The notes beneath the pieces are model-generated. The model saw only the letters and a program-made list of their open reading frames with translations. It was not told where the DNA came from and did not search any database. Below are positions 29,541 to 41,020 of a stretch of DNA of 60,000 bases, piece by piece (the first letter of the stretch is position 1; the number at the start of each line of letters is the position of its first letter). The stretch lies in the NCBI GenBank assembly GCA_009746045.1, contig RPFO01000154.1:2869993-2929992 (forward strand). Direction: 5' to 3'. The translations under genes were made by a program, and so were the position numbers. Source of the stretch: Mesostigma viride. Taxonomy: Eukaryota; Streptophyta; Mesostigmatophyceae; Mesostigmatales; Mesostigmataceae.

Positions 29541-31042
29541 TTAATGCAACTGGTGTGTCTTCTTGTATGCTTCCAATAAGCGGGCGCAACCCGCTAACTC
29601 AGTAGTGCGCCAGGAGTCCTCCGACTCATGCTGCGCGAATCGCCATCGCACACGGTACTGTCGCTGGGTCCCCCGACCTCGTTTGACATCTCGGTGTCCC
29701 ACGATCGCAGCCACCTCATCCTCCTGTTCCCCTGTGTCCGGATTGAACTCCAACGGGGCCGGGGGATTGACCCTACCCTGAATGGTGTTCTGGTGGTACA
29801 ACTTGAGCTGGTCACGATGGAAACGGTTGGACGTGAGGTTCCATGACACCGGGACGTCCACCTGGAACATGACGTCGTCAAACTTGGTGAGAACCTTGTA
29901 GGGGCCCAGGAACATGGGACGAAGCTTAGTCTTCAGCTCCTTCTCCACCTTGTGTGAGAATCGTCCGATCTGTGGGCCCTCCACCAGGACCCAATCGCCC
30001 ACCTCAATGGACGGCGCCCGGTTATCCCGCTTGCCGGCTGTCCTCTCCAGATACCGCTCGGTCGCGGCGCGGTAGCCCTGGACTGCACTGTTATGAGCCT
30101 GGTGCATCCGCTGCAGCAAGCGATCAACCCCCTGGCGTGTGTCCAGCTTGACCTGATCCTCTCCCCGTTCGGGGCTCATAAGCAGGTCGGGAGGCGTGAG
30201 AGGGTGCCTGCCAGAGTTGAGGAAAAAGGGGGTAAATCCGTGGGCGGCCTGGGGAGCATTGTTCAGGGAGAACTCCACCAAGCCCAGAAGTTCCTCCCAA
30301 TTGCTGCCCACCGCGTCGGTGTAGTGTCGCATGGTCTCTTGCACTGTGCGGTTCAACCGCTCCACCAGATGTGACGACGAACTGTGGTAGGCCGTGCCCA
30401 GCGACACCTTGGTGCCCAGCCGTTCGAAAACTCCTGCCAGAATTTGGCCGTGAAGAGCTTGTCGCGGTCGGAGATGAACTGTCGGCTGAGCCCATGGAAC
30501 CGGAACACGTGCGTCAGGTATATCTTGGCGCACTCCTCCGCAGTGAGGTCGGCCGGACACGGGGCCAAGTGACACATGCGCGTCAGGCGGTCCACGAACA
30601 CCAGGACCATGCTGTTGCCGCTCTTCGCCTTCTTGAACGGGCCGATGAAGTCCATCATGATAGAATCCCAAGGACCCATCGGATCAGGTAACGTCTTGGG
30701 GACGGCTTGCGAGCCCGTGTTCCTGGACTTCATGATCTGGCACGAGGGGCACTGGCGCACATATGTCTCAATATACTCCTTCATCCCTGGCCAGTAGAAA
30801 TGTTTGCGGGCCCGAGGATAAAGACGGTGGCTTCCTTGATGTCCGCCTAGAAGCGAATCGTGGAGCTCGTGAAGCAAGGCGGCCCTACAAAGCTCCGGGA
30901 CATACAGCCGCCATTCCTCCGGCTGGACACTCACGAACAGGCGTCCATCCTGGAACTTGCAAGGGTAGGCACCCATCTGCTGGGGATGCGCCCGGATGGC
31001 TTCAAGCGCCGCTTCCTCCGTGACCGTGAAACGACTGATCAT
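29541..31042 (-). pseudogene. Gypsy integrase with C-terminal chromodomain, one frameshift
   Basis: The first part (31042-30353) has the HHCC zinc region (HELHDSLLGGHQGSH...CPSCQ), the catalytic core start MMDFIGPF (Asp) and FISDRDKLF (Asp). The frame breaks at about 30430. The second part (to 29541) has HLVERLNRTVQ (Glu), SLNNAPQAAHGFTPF, the GPY/F region GPYKVLTKF and, at the end, EDEVAAIVGHRD...QYRVRWRF...SWRTTELAGC, a chromodomain-like module. This places the element among chromoviruses, whose chromodomain guides integration toward modified histones. Confidence 0.85.
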
Positions 31043-32818
31043 CGTCTCCAGGTCCGACGTGACTGTGAACGCGTCCGCGGCCGGTCTGTCTCCGCACTCG
31101 CCTGGTTGACGAATTCGGAGAAGACTGTGGGCGGGCCGATCGGCTGAAGCTGAAAAATTCCCTGGGGCGGCACCACATGGCTAAGGGGCATGCGCATATG
31201 CGATCCCTCCCCCTCCCCGGGGGCGTCCACGTCCTCGTGGGCACTCGTCTCCTCCAAGAGAGGTGACAAGTCATCGCTGGTGGTGTGTCCCAGATGAAAC
31301 AGGTGGCGGGCCCGGGGAGACCGTGGCTCCGCGCCGTAGGCGGTCCCCGGGGCGGCCACTGGTACGCAAGTGGTATGAAGCACATCCATGTCCTCGTAGA
31401 ACCAATAGTCCGCCCGTCGCGAAAGGGCGTCTGGCACCACGTTGTCCGCGCCCTTGACGTATTGGATCTTGAATGGCGCAAACTGTGACAAGTACTCCAT
31501 CCACCGCGCTTGGCGGGGCGTCAGGTTGGGCTGCACCAGGAGGTGGGTGAGCGGCCGGTGGTCGGTGTGGATCACCAGGCGGTGGGGGTCGAGATCCCCC
31601 TGCTCACTAATGGCCACCGAAAACTGGGCCCCCAGAAGATGGTGACGCCACGTGTGGCAGCTGTAGACTACTGCCAGAAGCTCCTGCTGATGCACTGGGT
31701 AATTCCGCTCCGCCGGAATCATTGTGCGTGAGATATACTCGATGGGCTGAAGACCCTTGCCTTGGTCCTGCAGGAGGACACCCCCGATGGCCACCTTGCT
31801 GGCGTCCGTAGCCACGACGAAAGGAAGGGCCGGGTCCGGCAGGATAAGGACTGGTGCTGTGGTGAGGTGGCGCTTAAGCGCCTCAAAAGCCTGTTGGCAC
31901 TGCTCAGCCCAGAGGAACGGGGTACCCTTCTTGAGAAGAGCGTTGATCGGGGCGGCGATGGTGGCAAACCGCGGGATGAACCGTCGGTAGTAAGATGCCA
32001 ATCCCAGGAAGCTGCGCACCCCCTTCACGTCCGTAGGGACAGGCCATTGCTGGACGGACTCGATCTTCTCGGGTCGGTCGCGATGCCGTCGCGGACAAGG
32101 TATGGCCCAGAAACGGCACGCAGCGGCCGGCGCGCACCTTGGCTTTCCGCGCCGAAAGGTGCTCATCCTCCATGATCTGCAGCACGGCGTCCACATCCTC
32201 TAGGTGCTCCTCGAACGTCTTGGAGTACACCAGGATGTCGTCCAGATACGCCAGCGCGCACGTGCGCTTGTAGGTCCAGGGCGGGCGCGCCCCCTTCTGC
32301 GGGTCCGCCAGGTCCTGGGAGACCTGCGGCAAGTGGGCTGTGCCCATCACCGGACGGAGGATATCATTCATCAGCATCTGGAAGGACGCCGGCGAATTGC
32401 ACAGCCCCATTGCCGCCACCCGAAACTGATAGTGACCGAAGGGCGTAGCGAACGCGGTCTTGTGGCAGTCTTCTGGCGCGATGCGCAGCTGCCAAAACCC
32501 GTCCGCACAGTCGATGACGGTGAAACACGTGGCCCCCTGGACACGGTTGAAGATGTCGTCGATCCGCGGTAGAGGATACCGGGACTTGACGGTGATGGCG
32601 TTCAGCTTCCGGTAATCCGTCACCAGACGCCACTTGCCTCCTGGCTTGGGAACGAGCAGCACGCCCGCTGAGAAGGGGCTGTTGCTGGGTTCAATGAGCC
32701 CAGCGTCGAGCAGTGAAATGAGGATCTTCTTGAGCTCCACCAGCTCGACTGGGCCCATGCGGTACATGGGAGACACGGTAGGACCGGAACCCTCCTGGAG
32801 CTGGACACGGTGCAACAC
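31039..32818 (-). pseudogene. Gypsy reverse transcriptase and RNase H, frameshifted
   Basis: RT (32818-32090): LVPKPGGKWRLVTDYRKLN, PLPRIDDIF, FTVIDCADGFWQLRI, FATPFGHYQF, GLCNSPASFQ and ALAYLDDILVYS with the YLDD active site. Between NDILRPV and YLDD lies an extra stretch of about 25 residues (QDLADPQKGARPPW). At about 32085 the frame shifts. RNase H (32196-31039 frame): FVVATDASKVAIGG (Asp), NYPVHQQELLAVV (Glu), VIHTDHRPL (Asp) and ADNVVPDALSR (Asp). The four RNase H catalytic acids are all present. Confidence 0.9.
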
Positions 32819-32819
32819 C

Positions 32820-34095
32820 GATCGATTGGGAGGGAACTGGGGGTGCGATCCGCAAAAAGGGTAGTGCGCTTCTCCAGGACGGCATTGAACCGCGCCAGCT
32901 CATCCGGTGTGAATCCGGCACCAATCTCGTTAAGCAGAGCCTGAGTGCTATCCAGGTCTATGCGATACATCGCGTACTCCTTGCCCTTCCGAAGCTGGCG
33001 CGCCAGCGTCTTGCTACTCATCAGGATCTGGGACGCTGGTCGAGGCCCGTCCGCCGAGCGCTCGTGTGTAATGTTATGGACCTCCGCGGCCTGTGCCCTA
33101 TACTCGCTGTCAGGGCACCAGAATGAACCATCCGGAAACCAAACTACCCGCCGGCGCACACTGATGTCCACATCCTGCTTGTCCAGCCAGTCCACTCCAA
33201 TGATGATGTCGGCAGCGCCCAGCGGCGCAATAGTCGCCACCAGGTCCACCGGCGTGCCCTGCAGCACACCCTTGATGTCTGCTAGGCCCGGCGATTGGTG
33301 TCGCCGACCGTCTGAGTAGGTGACATAGACTGCCGTGGTGTGAGGCCGGGGTACCAGGCCCAGCCGACGCACCAGGGCCTCGTTGATGAAGGACGTGGAG
33401 GCGCCGGTGTCGACCAGGAACTTCACGTCCATGATCGTTTTCTCCTTCAAATACGGATCAAGGACGGTGGGAGGGACCAATAACCCTCCGCTGAAAAGAA
33501 ACAGATGCCGCGAATCTCCTTGAGATGCACGCGCCGCCGGTTGGGAGGACGCGTCTGCGGCCACGTTATTGACGTCTACCTCTACTCTAGTTGACTCCGC
33601 GTCTGGGCTACCATCTGATTTTTCTATCCTATCCCCTACCCCGGGACCCAAGCCCATGGGCAGGGCTACTACTCCCGAGGAGCGGTGGGACGGGAGGCCG
33701 CCTCGCCCGACCACCCGCCCTCTTCCCCCCCTCCTCCTCTTCGTCAGCCCCCTCCTCGTCGTCATACTCGTAGCCAGCCACTGCCTGCGTTTGGCCGGAA
33801 GAGGAGGACTGTCGCCGCGCCTCCATCTCGTTGACCGCACGCAACACACCCTTGGTAGAGCTGGTCGCGGGTGGTCGCGGCTGCTGGTACTGCGTCGGGC
33901 CTGTCTGGCGTGCTGCAGGCGAGCCGCACGCTCACCCGCGTTGCGGGGTCGATCCCGAGGACCGGAGGAGTCGGGGCGGCTGCCGAAGGCCGGGCCGGAG
34001 AAACGAACACTGGGTGTCCCTCTCCTGTCCCACGACTGGCGTTCTTGCCCCGGAGCTTGGGGCAGTCGCGCTTGAGGTGCCCCACCTCGCTGCAC
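32820..34095 (-). pseudogene. Gypsy aspartic protease region
   Basis: The frame holds KFLVDTGASTSFINEALV (Asp-Thr-Gly-Ala, near 33410) and IIIGVDWLDKQDVDI, the paired signatures of a gypsy retropepsin, after a long Arg/Pro-rich Gag-PR linker. It runs on to the RT N-terminus (GFTPDELARFNAVLEKRTTL) and leaves frame at about 32830. The normal DTG motif here contrasts with the altered motif in copia-like elements A and C. Confidence 0.85.
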
Positions 34096-35565
34096 ATGAA
34101 GCAGCGCGCCTTGCTAGCGTCGATCGCGTTGACGCCAGGTCAGTGTAGCCCTCGTCAGGGTCGTCGAGGTACTCGTCCTCCTCCTCGCCGGCGAAATCAG
34201 TGGAGTACATCTGGTTCACCCGTCGCGGGGGAGCAGGTCTGAAGAAACGGCGCACCGAGGGTGCGCGCCCGCGAGACACCACGTCGGCCACCTGCAGAAG
34301 GTATCTCTGGATATTCAGGATGTCCCACTCCTTCCAGGGGACCTCAGCGTAGTGTTTGAATACCTCGTCCTGCAGCTCGGGGCTGAGCGCCTCGATGAAT
34401 CTGATCTTGTACTCGTACCAGGTCATGTCGGTTAGATAAGCGGCGCTGGACTCAAACTTGGACAGAAACTCGCGATATGGGGTGGTCCCCTGGCGCAGCT
34501 TGCCGAAAGCGATCCGCTCGTGGAGCTCCGCGTCTGGGGGTATCAGCTTGCGGCGCACCCGGTCCATCAGCTCCTCCACGGTTTGCGGGTATGACTGGGA
34601 TGCGATGCTCTCACAGTTCAGGATGCTCACCACCGAGGGGTCCATGCAGGTGTTGACCACGTGGGGATCAAATCACAGGTGGCCAGTTCCCAGCTGTTGT
34701 GATTGCACCAAACGGTATACTGCTGTTGCCACATGCGTCCCCATTCGTCGACCTCTCGCGGTTTCATATCCGCGTGCAGCTTGGGTACATTCTTGAAGGT
34801 AGGCATCGGTGGGGCCTTTATCGTGTTAAGCTTAGGCCCACCGACCTCTCTGTAGGAGATGGAGCCGAATGCTGGAGGCTGCGACCGCGGGAGAGATCCG
34901 GATCTGTCCGGTGTGCCGTGTGTCCGGCGCACCTGTACCGACGAGGGGTGTTCGTACCCCGGGTCATCCAGTGCCACCCTGCTGAAATTCAGGTTACCGA
35001 CGGCGCAGGCGAGGGACCACGCTACTGTCAAGCGCCCGTAGACGCTGCGGTTGAGGTGCCGGGCGCTGGGCTGGCGGTGAGTCTCCTCGTCGCGGTGGTG
35101 ACACTGCTCCGGGTCTCCCCTGGGCTGGTCCGTGGTCTATGAGTACCAACGGGCGGGCCCTGCGTGACAGATCCCTCGTCCGCCTCGTTAGTCCCTTCCA
35201 GGTCATCGAACTCGCCATCTGCCCCTGGGCCTCCCCTTCCTCGTCCGAATACCATAGCGCCGTGGGTAACAGGGACGTGCTGCCGAAGGACACTCTGCGT
35301 CTGCCCCGGTGTGGGGGACCCGGTGGAGGTCTCTGGGGCCGCCCCCGACCTGCCCAAGGATGCGTTGGCCGCCCGGTGACTGGCTGCTGCTGGCGGTAGT
35401 GCAGGGTATCTCCATTATCGTCTCCCTGCTGCTCTGGATCCGGTGGTAGCCATTGTGGTCTCGTCTGGGGTTGTTGCTGCTGCATCCGGGGTTGCTGCTG
35501 TTGCCATTGCTGCTGTGGTGGCCGTTGCTGCTGCTGATGCTGTTGCTGCTGTTGCTGCTGCTGCG

Positions 35566-35611
<46 letters not shown>

Positions 35612-35625
35612 TTGCTGCTGCTGCT

Positions 35626-35662
<37 letters not shown>

Positions 35663-35962
35663 CGAGTACTCTTGGAGTCTCTCTCGGTCGTTCCTGTCAT
35701 CTCCCTGCCTGGGTAAGGCGTCTATATTGTCCCCATCCGCTGGGAACCTAGGGTTCTGATCTCTGGATCGTGGGGAGCCTTCCGCAGGTCTCTCCATGAC
35801 CTCACCTGTATATGTCCCTGCTTGGACGTGCAGTGGTACCTCTATACCCTCTGTACCGTGCTCGTGGTTGTCTACCGGTTCTATCTCTGTATTCTCTAGA
35901 TCTCGTTCTCTAGTCTCTTCCTCTGTATCTCTGGCGTTCCTTGTTTGGGACCGTGTGGGCAT
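34062..35962 (-). pseudogene. Gypsy Gag with polyQ tract and zinc knuckle
   Basis: The ATG at 35962 (MPTRSQTRNARDTEEETRERD) leads into a Gln tract (CAG/CAA repeat, about 35535-35662) and a Pro/Arg/Gln-rich region. Coding then passes through two more frames (35031-34627 and 34660-33932) that contain the capsid-like core (EWGRMWQQQY, YREFLSKFESSAAYLTDM, YKIRFIEALSPELQDEVF). The CCHC knuckle CFMCSEVGHLKRDC lies at about 34062-34102 in yet another frame. At least two indels break the protein. Confidence 0.8.
35535..35662 (-). repeat. CAG/CAA trinucleotide repeat encoding polyQ in gypsy Gag
   Basis: About 40 Gln codons with few interruptions (CAA, one CCG) read on the minus strand. Other frames give poly-Leu, poly-Ala or poly-Ser shadows. 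Confidence 0.95.
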
Positions 35963-36132
35963 GGTGCTCGTACCGGTACCTTACACTGCAGGCAACACCT
36001 CCCCAGGAAGGAAGAGAGAGCAAGAGAGAGAGCAACCACGTGCTATAGAGCTATAACTATAGAACCTAATACTACTCCCTAGTAATGGTCTCCTCTACTG
36101 CTTGCTAGGGCCAATGGTCAGCTGAGAGAAAG

Positions 36133-36432
36133 TCACTGTAACTGCTGTCCCCTCCCCCTGACTGCTGAGTGTGGGTGGCTTGGAGCATTCACGTGTGTGT
36201 GCATCCCCTCAGGCAATGGCATGTGTTCCCTAACAAACCTATCTGCATCTGTAATGTTATCAAACCCTTTCCACTTAGCACTAGAGCCTTGGGACAATAT
36301 CTTATCTTTAATATGCTCCTCACAAGTCTTCCAGCTGTAGAATATAGCAGGCCTACCCTTATCCCCGTCGTGAGCTACTGCGTAGTAAGGAAATCCAGAC
36401 TGTCCACCCTTGTTTATTTTACGTCGTGGCAT
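36133..36432 (-). CDS. Viroplasmin / RNase H1 hybrid-binding-domain ORF in the gypsy 5' leader
   Basis: A 99-residue ATG frame 170 bp upstream of gag. Residues about 16-72 read PYYAVAHDGDKGRPAIF, then YSWKTCEEHI, then SSAKWKGFDNITDADRFVRE, matching the pattern of the caulimovirus viroplasmin / eukaryotic RNase H1 N-terminal hybrid-binding domain (YAV..G...GIY.SW..C...V....A.YK.F.....A..F). That fold binds RNA/DNA hybrids. The C-terminal 25 residues are unstructured. A separate hybrid-binding ORF in front of gag is not a standard gypsy part; it could assist reverse transcription. 36433-37176 upstream shows no further gene. Confidence 0.7.
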   Translation of the reverse strand: MPRRKINKGGQSGFPYYAVAHDGDKGRPAIFYSWKTCEEHIKDKILSQGSSAKWKGFDNITDADRFVREHMPLPEGMHTHVNAPSHPHSAVRGRGQQLQ

Positions 36433-37157
36433 GTTACATCATAGTCTGGCAGCGGCTTGCAAGCAAGAGAGAAAGGGGAAACCCAGGCTACCTCTAATGC
36501 AGTGACCTTAAACAAACGAGGAGAGAGCACGGAGTGTATCACAGCACACGCCCGAGCCTTCCGCAGGAACGGGCTATACGCACACACGGAGGTAAACACC
36601 GTCAACACAGTCGGCAACAGCCAGACGGTATCCACCCCCACGACCCCTTGCAGGTCAAACAACGAATGTCCGTCTCCGCGACGTCCATGGGCACCAACAA
36701 CATTTACAACCTATAGAGGCACAACATATAACATAAACCCCCTGCGCGCGCGTTCCCGGATAGAGAGCAAGCTCGCCAGCTAGCCTTCAGCAGGCATAGC
36801 TTTGTAAAGAAAGAATTCTAACTAGGGGACGTACCATCTTCGATGACGTTAATCCCTCCTGAGCTGGCCGCCACCCGGTGTCGTTGAAGGCAAGCCCTGG
36901 CCGCCACTAGGTGTCGTTGAAAACAGGAGAGCTGAACGCTATCGTTGACAGCACCTCACCACAGGACTATTGCTAGCCCCGCCGAGTATCCCAGACTGGC
37001 CGCTTGCTGCTAGGTCGTCGTTGAATCCCTTTACGGGCTGGCCGCCGGCCTGACAGCAATCGTTGAATTCCGGAACCTCTACCTACGCCAAGCTTCGTCT
37101 TGGTATCCTAATTGGCTCACTAACCCTCTCCGCGAGAGTTAGCTAACCTTTCCAGCA

Positions 37158-37176
37158 CATTTCCTCCGATAACCAG
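37158..37176 (-). other. Primer-binding-site-like sequence of the gypsy element
   Basis: On the minus strand CTGGTTATCGGAGGAAATG directly follows the 5' LTR. It starts one base in with TGG, the complement of a tRNA CCA end; the tRNA was not identified. Confidence 0.6.
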
Positions 37177-37765
37177 TGTTACGTCCCTGCCCAGACACAC
37201 CTAGTCTAGCCTGAGCTACGTAGCCAAAGACCCTTCTTGCCGGAATTAGGAATAATTCAAGATAGCCTAAAGTAGGTTGCGCTTCACGACGTGAGTCGTG
37301 AGATATCTGGCATCACGGCTTAATGCCAAGCTAATTAGTTCACACTTATATTGGCTAGCAATACCAATTACAAATGGATAATGCCCCGGGCTCAATGTGT
37401 AGGCGTATTCGCACTTATCATTCATTAAACCAAGAGGACGAGACTCTCGTCCTCGGACCAATTTAACCTAGGTTGGTTGCAGCGCAGATACACGCCAATT
37501 TCCCTAGAACAATCCGAGTCACTCATGCCACGTAGGATCCGGGCCGACATCGACCCTCAACTATAGGATCCACGCCTAGAACCACTGACAGACTCAGAAC
37601 CGGCGCGGCGCCACAGCGCCGGCCCCTAAAAGGACAACCTAGGACCAAAATAACTAGTCCAATTCACACGATAGCCAAGGTCCGTAAAACCCAAGTCCAA
37701 TAGACCAAACAGCCTTAGTAATTTATTCCATTGTTACGTCCGGCCAAAAGGGCAGGGACTTAACA
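37177..37765 (-). repeat. 5' LTR of the gypsy element (589 bp)
   Basis: TGTTACGTCC...TTAACA, nearly identical to 26164-26748, followed by TSD GTCGG at 37766-37770. One base of the terminal inverted repeat has changed (GACTTAACA instead of GACGTAACA). Confidence 0.95.
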
Positions 37766-37894
37766 GTCGGCCCGGCCACAATCGGCCCACTGTCGGCCCG
37801 CGACCCGTACAGGGGCTGGGGAGGGGGCGGGCTGACTGTTAAAGTTTGAAAAACGGGCCGAATGCGGGCTGACAGGGGGTCGGTTCGGCCCGGA

Positions 37895-38492
37895 CTAGGC
37901 CTTGACAATCTTCTTCCACCGCGTCTTGTCCTGCATGGCAGTCCAAACACGGGAGAGAGAGTGGATGCGGTGCTCAAACTGGGCTGGGACCACTAGGTCG
38001 TCCAGCAACATCTGAACGTAGTTCGTGACAGGTTTCCCTACCCTTTTCGGAATGTCCTTGGGGCCATGCAGGCCAGGTCAGAATGTGCCGCCCTGGCTGG
38101 CCAAGCCGCTGGGGGCCGGCCAGACCAAGGGTGGTGTCGACCTGGCTGGTGCGGGCAAGGTGTCCTACAAATGCTATCCTACGCTGCCTAATCTCGTCCG
38201 AAACACGAGGCATGCAATGATACAAAGACTCTGATGACGGACGCTCGGAAAAACCTACGTTAAGGACCTGTCGGAGCATCCTGTAAAACGTGCCGTCTAG
38301 CCTAGCTGCCAGTTTGGGTGGGAGGGTCCACGCCTCGGCGCCATACGTGAGCACCGTGAGGACGAGGACCTTGAAGAGCATGCGCTTGCGGTGCCCGTCC
38401 ATGCAGGCCCTTCGAGCGCCAGTAGGGTGTGAGCGAACGGAGCTACAAAAACCATATCCAACTATATTAAAAACCATATATGCGTTATGCAT
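37895..38492 (-). pseudogene. LINE reverse-transcriptase C-terminal fragment (a)
   Basis: The minus strand reads MLFKVLVLTVLTYGAEAWTL, RMLRQVLNVGF, RRIAFVGHLART and QPGRHILTWPAWP, the post-RT C-terminal region of LINE ORF2 proteins. A frame change at about 38020 leads to VPAQFEHRIHSLSRVWTAMQ and DKTRWKKIVKA with a stop at 37895. 37771-37894 would be the LINE 3' tail and directly abuts the gypsy TSD. Confidence 0.75.
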
Positions 38493-39474
38493 GTACCTAG
38501 TCCTAGCTGTCTCCTACCGGCCAAACATTTTGCAAGGCTTGCGCTTTATGAAAAGAACTGTACGCATCTACTTCTAGTAAAAATCTCAAATGTGCAGTGA
38601 ACGCGCCGCGCCCAGAACCTGGGCACCGCGCCAGTGCCCGCTGCCCGCTGGTACCCCCGAAAAATTCTAAGTCCAAACCGCGTAGTCTGAAGTAAAGTAC
38701 GCGTATGATACGCGGAGGCCTCTAGTACGCGTTTTCCCGTATTTTTGCGGCTCCGTACGGCGTACTGACCAACCCGGGCGAGTCCAGTTTAACACGTATG
38801 GCTATTTAAAATAGCGCCTTAATGATTGAGAATGAATGCGAAAGACCTTTGACTTCCTATGCGTCACAGCGCACGATGGTGGCTTAAGAATACTTGTCAC
38901 ACAATACGAATTATCAAACCCGGAAAACCGGTTTCGTATATTACAATGTTACCACACTCAATGCGGGAAGACTTACACCCAGTAGGCGAGGGATTCACAC
39001 TCGAGCCCACAGTAGATTTACACTCCAGGATTAAGCGATGGTAAATAATCTGTAGAGCAACGTGGTAAATTACGATACAAGGTCCGGATTGCTGGCATAG
39101 CTCGTGCCTTGCCTATTTTGTCCCTTCGTCCCCGTTGGCGGCTGCGCCTGGCGCTGCCAACCAGGCATGACGTAAGGTCCGCGGGGACGGGCTTCTCGAA
39201 CCGTCTAGAACACATTAATTAAAGACCAGTACGGCTAGAGGCCTCTCCTGAAAAATATCCAAATGTCCGTAGGTACCATCATAACGTGTGTGCAGTGCCA
39301 CTTGGCTGTCCCGTAAGTCCCGTTCAGGCGCTAGGTCTGCCTACGGCGCAAAGACCAAGTTCGTCAGCAAAACTTCTACACTTACTTCCACACGGATTGC
39401 CTCGGCTGCCAACTATACTATGGCACTGGCGCCGGATTACGGTCGGCGCCGATCGACCGGGACGGATAATTTAA
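38493..39474. other. Stretch without a supported gene
   Basis: It contains TACGCG-type palindromic words near 38694-38740 similar to those at 21455-21545, a phrase CCAACTATATTAAAAACCAT (about 38459-38478) that also occurs near 22603, and moderately AT-rich sequence. No ORF with recognisable motifs. Confidence 0.5.
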
Positions 39475-39565
39475 TACCATGCACAAATGGCATGTTGCAT
39501 CCGTGCAACAAAATCCGCATTACTAATGTGCAAACCAAAGGGGATGTTAAGGGCCTTGCGCAGCG
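39475..39565 (-). pseudogene. LINE fragment (b), carrying the empty site of the SINE-like insertion
   Basis: The minus strand reads CTGCGCAAGGCCCTTAACAT, then CCCCTTTGGTTTGCACATTA, matching LINE (c) at 40128-40154 and 40401-40420 but without the 246-bp insertion. It encodes the same LRKALN region of the LINE C-terminus. Confidence 0.7.
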
Positions 39566-39736
39566 GTCTAATATGTCTAGGTACAATTTAATTAAACAAT
39601 CCTACTCTATATCTATCTATTGTGCCCTATCTAGACCCTATATGGGTCTTGCCTAGCTTGCTTCCCGCGTTTGTATACACGCGCGCGCGCGCTTCCCCAT
39701 TGGGGGGGGTCATTGTCCTCTATAACCTGAGCAACT

Positions 39737-40815
39737 TTGGCTGGACTGCCTGGCGCTCGAGGCTCGGGCGGTTGGTCTAGAAATCAGCCCCAAAACGGAG
39801 GCCCTGGCCCTCGGCATGGCAGGGCCCCCACCCACACTCCGCCTCTTAGACGATGCCGAGGTCAACTACCCTCCTTCAGGCCGCTTCAAGCTGCTCGGCA
39901 GTTGGCTTCCCGACTGCGAGGACGACATGACGACACGGATCGGCATGGCGTGGGCGCACCTCCACGACCACCGCCGCTGGTGGAGCAACCCCGCCCTACC
40001 CTGGATCGTCAAGCGTGACCTCTTCAAGGTCGTCATTCTGACGATCCTGACCTACGGCGCCGAGACGTGGACACTGACGCAGGAGCTGGAGCAACGACTC
40101 GACGGCGCCGTCATCAAGATGCTGCGCAAGGCCCTTAACAGATCCCCTTTGGTTATACTTGCCCACGCTCCTTGCTATGATATGCTCACATGGGTCTTAT
40201 TGCACCCACAGATTGCCGGATCGTTAGCGTGTCCGTTTAGCTAGCGCGCCCGAATGCAGCTGTGGCATGCCTTTGGCATGAAGGAGACTGGGGGTCTCTG
40301 CCCTTTCTCCTGTTGTGCATACACAGGGATTAAAAGCACTTCGAACGGTGCTCCGTGACTCCCCAACGGGAGCACGTGTTTAATAAATTAATTAATTAAT
40401 CCCCTTTGGTTTGCACATTAGTAATGAGGATTTGTACGCTGATTTTCCCTATGTTTCCCACATTATTAGGCACAGGCGCCTGGGCCTAGCCGGGCACCTG
40501 GCCCGCACAGATTGATCAGGTAGATACATCAGATAGACTAGCTGGCACCAAGCCCGCCCAGCCTGGGCGATATGTCCTCACCTGGTGTGCCCCCGGCCGC
40601 GCGCGGCAGGGCCGCCACCCGTGGACTTTTCGTGATAGACTCGGCATGGACATGTGCTACACTAGACGTGACGGGCTCACCCCCGGGCAGCCTCCTGGTT
40701 TGTCTGTAATATGGAGGCAGATGGTGCGCAAGGATAGATGGCACGTAGTGATGAAGGAGACCACCCCCAAGCCTGTGGGGGCTCCGCGTGTGACCAAGTA
40801 CATATGGCATTCATA
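39737..40815 (+). pseudogene. LINE reverse-transcriptase C-terminal fragment (c), interrupted
   Basis: The plus strand reads VGLEISPKTEALALGM, FKLLGSWLPDCEDDM, LFKVVILTILTYGAETWTL and KMLRKALN up to 40143. After the inserted 40155-40400 segment it continues RRLGLAGHLARTD, RYVLTWCAPGRARQG, SVIWRQMVRKDRWHVV and ends WHS-stop near 40810. The first part corresponds to the RT thumb and its C-terminal extension. Several frame changes mark it as a pseudogene. Confidence 0.75.
40144..40411 (+). mobile_element. SINE-like short retroposon (246 bp) with 11-bp target duplication
   Basis: CCCCTTTGGTT is present on both sides (40144-40154 and 40401-40411). The insert (40155-40400) ends in an (ATTA)n-type tail, TTTAATAAATTAATTAAT. 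A hairpin GAGCAC...GTGCTC-like stretch and CACGTG precede the tail. LINE (b) shows the uninterrupted site. No RNA polymerase III A/B boxes could be assigned, so the class is inferred from the target duplication and tail. Confidence 0.75.
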
Positions 40816-40925
40816 GCGATTCGGGCCGCGGTGCCCACACCCCTGTGGCTAGGACCTAGATAGCTTATACCATCCATTCCATCCCATGTTCCCCTCCCAC
40901 TGAGGACTTATGCTCACGTGACGCA

Positions 40926-41020
40926 GTCACGTGTCTATTAATTAATTAATTAACCTGAGCCCACTTGGCCTTGCCCATCATCCAAATCACGGAGAGGCCT
41001 AGGCCCCCCATGTCCCTGCG
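40926..41020 (-). pseudogene. LINE C-terminal fragment (d) with a TTAA-rich tail nearby
   Basis: The minus strand at 41020-40956 reads RDMGGLGLSVIWMM and KAKWAQV, matching LINE (e). It abuts CACGTGTCTATTAATTAATT (about 40928-40950), a tail like that of the SINE-like insert. Confidence 0.55.

Larger units (their letters stand above)
26164..37765 (-). mobile_element. Full-length Ty3/gypsy chromovirus, 11.6 kb
   Basis: It has TG...CA LTRs (26164-26748 and 37177-37765) with only about five differences by eye, a 5-bp TSD, a PBS-like site inside the 5' LTR and a polypurine tract before the 3' LTR. Minus-strand order is: hybrid-binding-domain ORF, Gag with polyQ and CCHC knuckle, aspartic protease, RT, RNase H, integrase with C-terminal chromodomain, then two extra ORFs before the 3' LTR. 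At least five frame breaks separate the domains although the LTRs are young. Confidence 0.95.
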
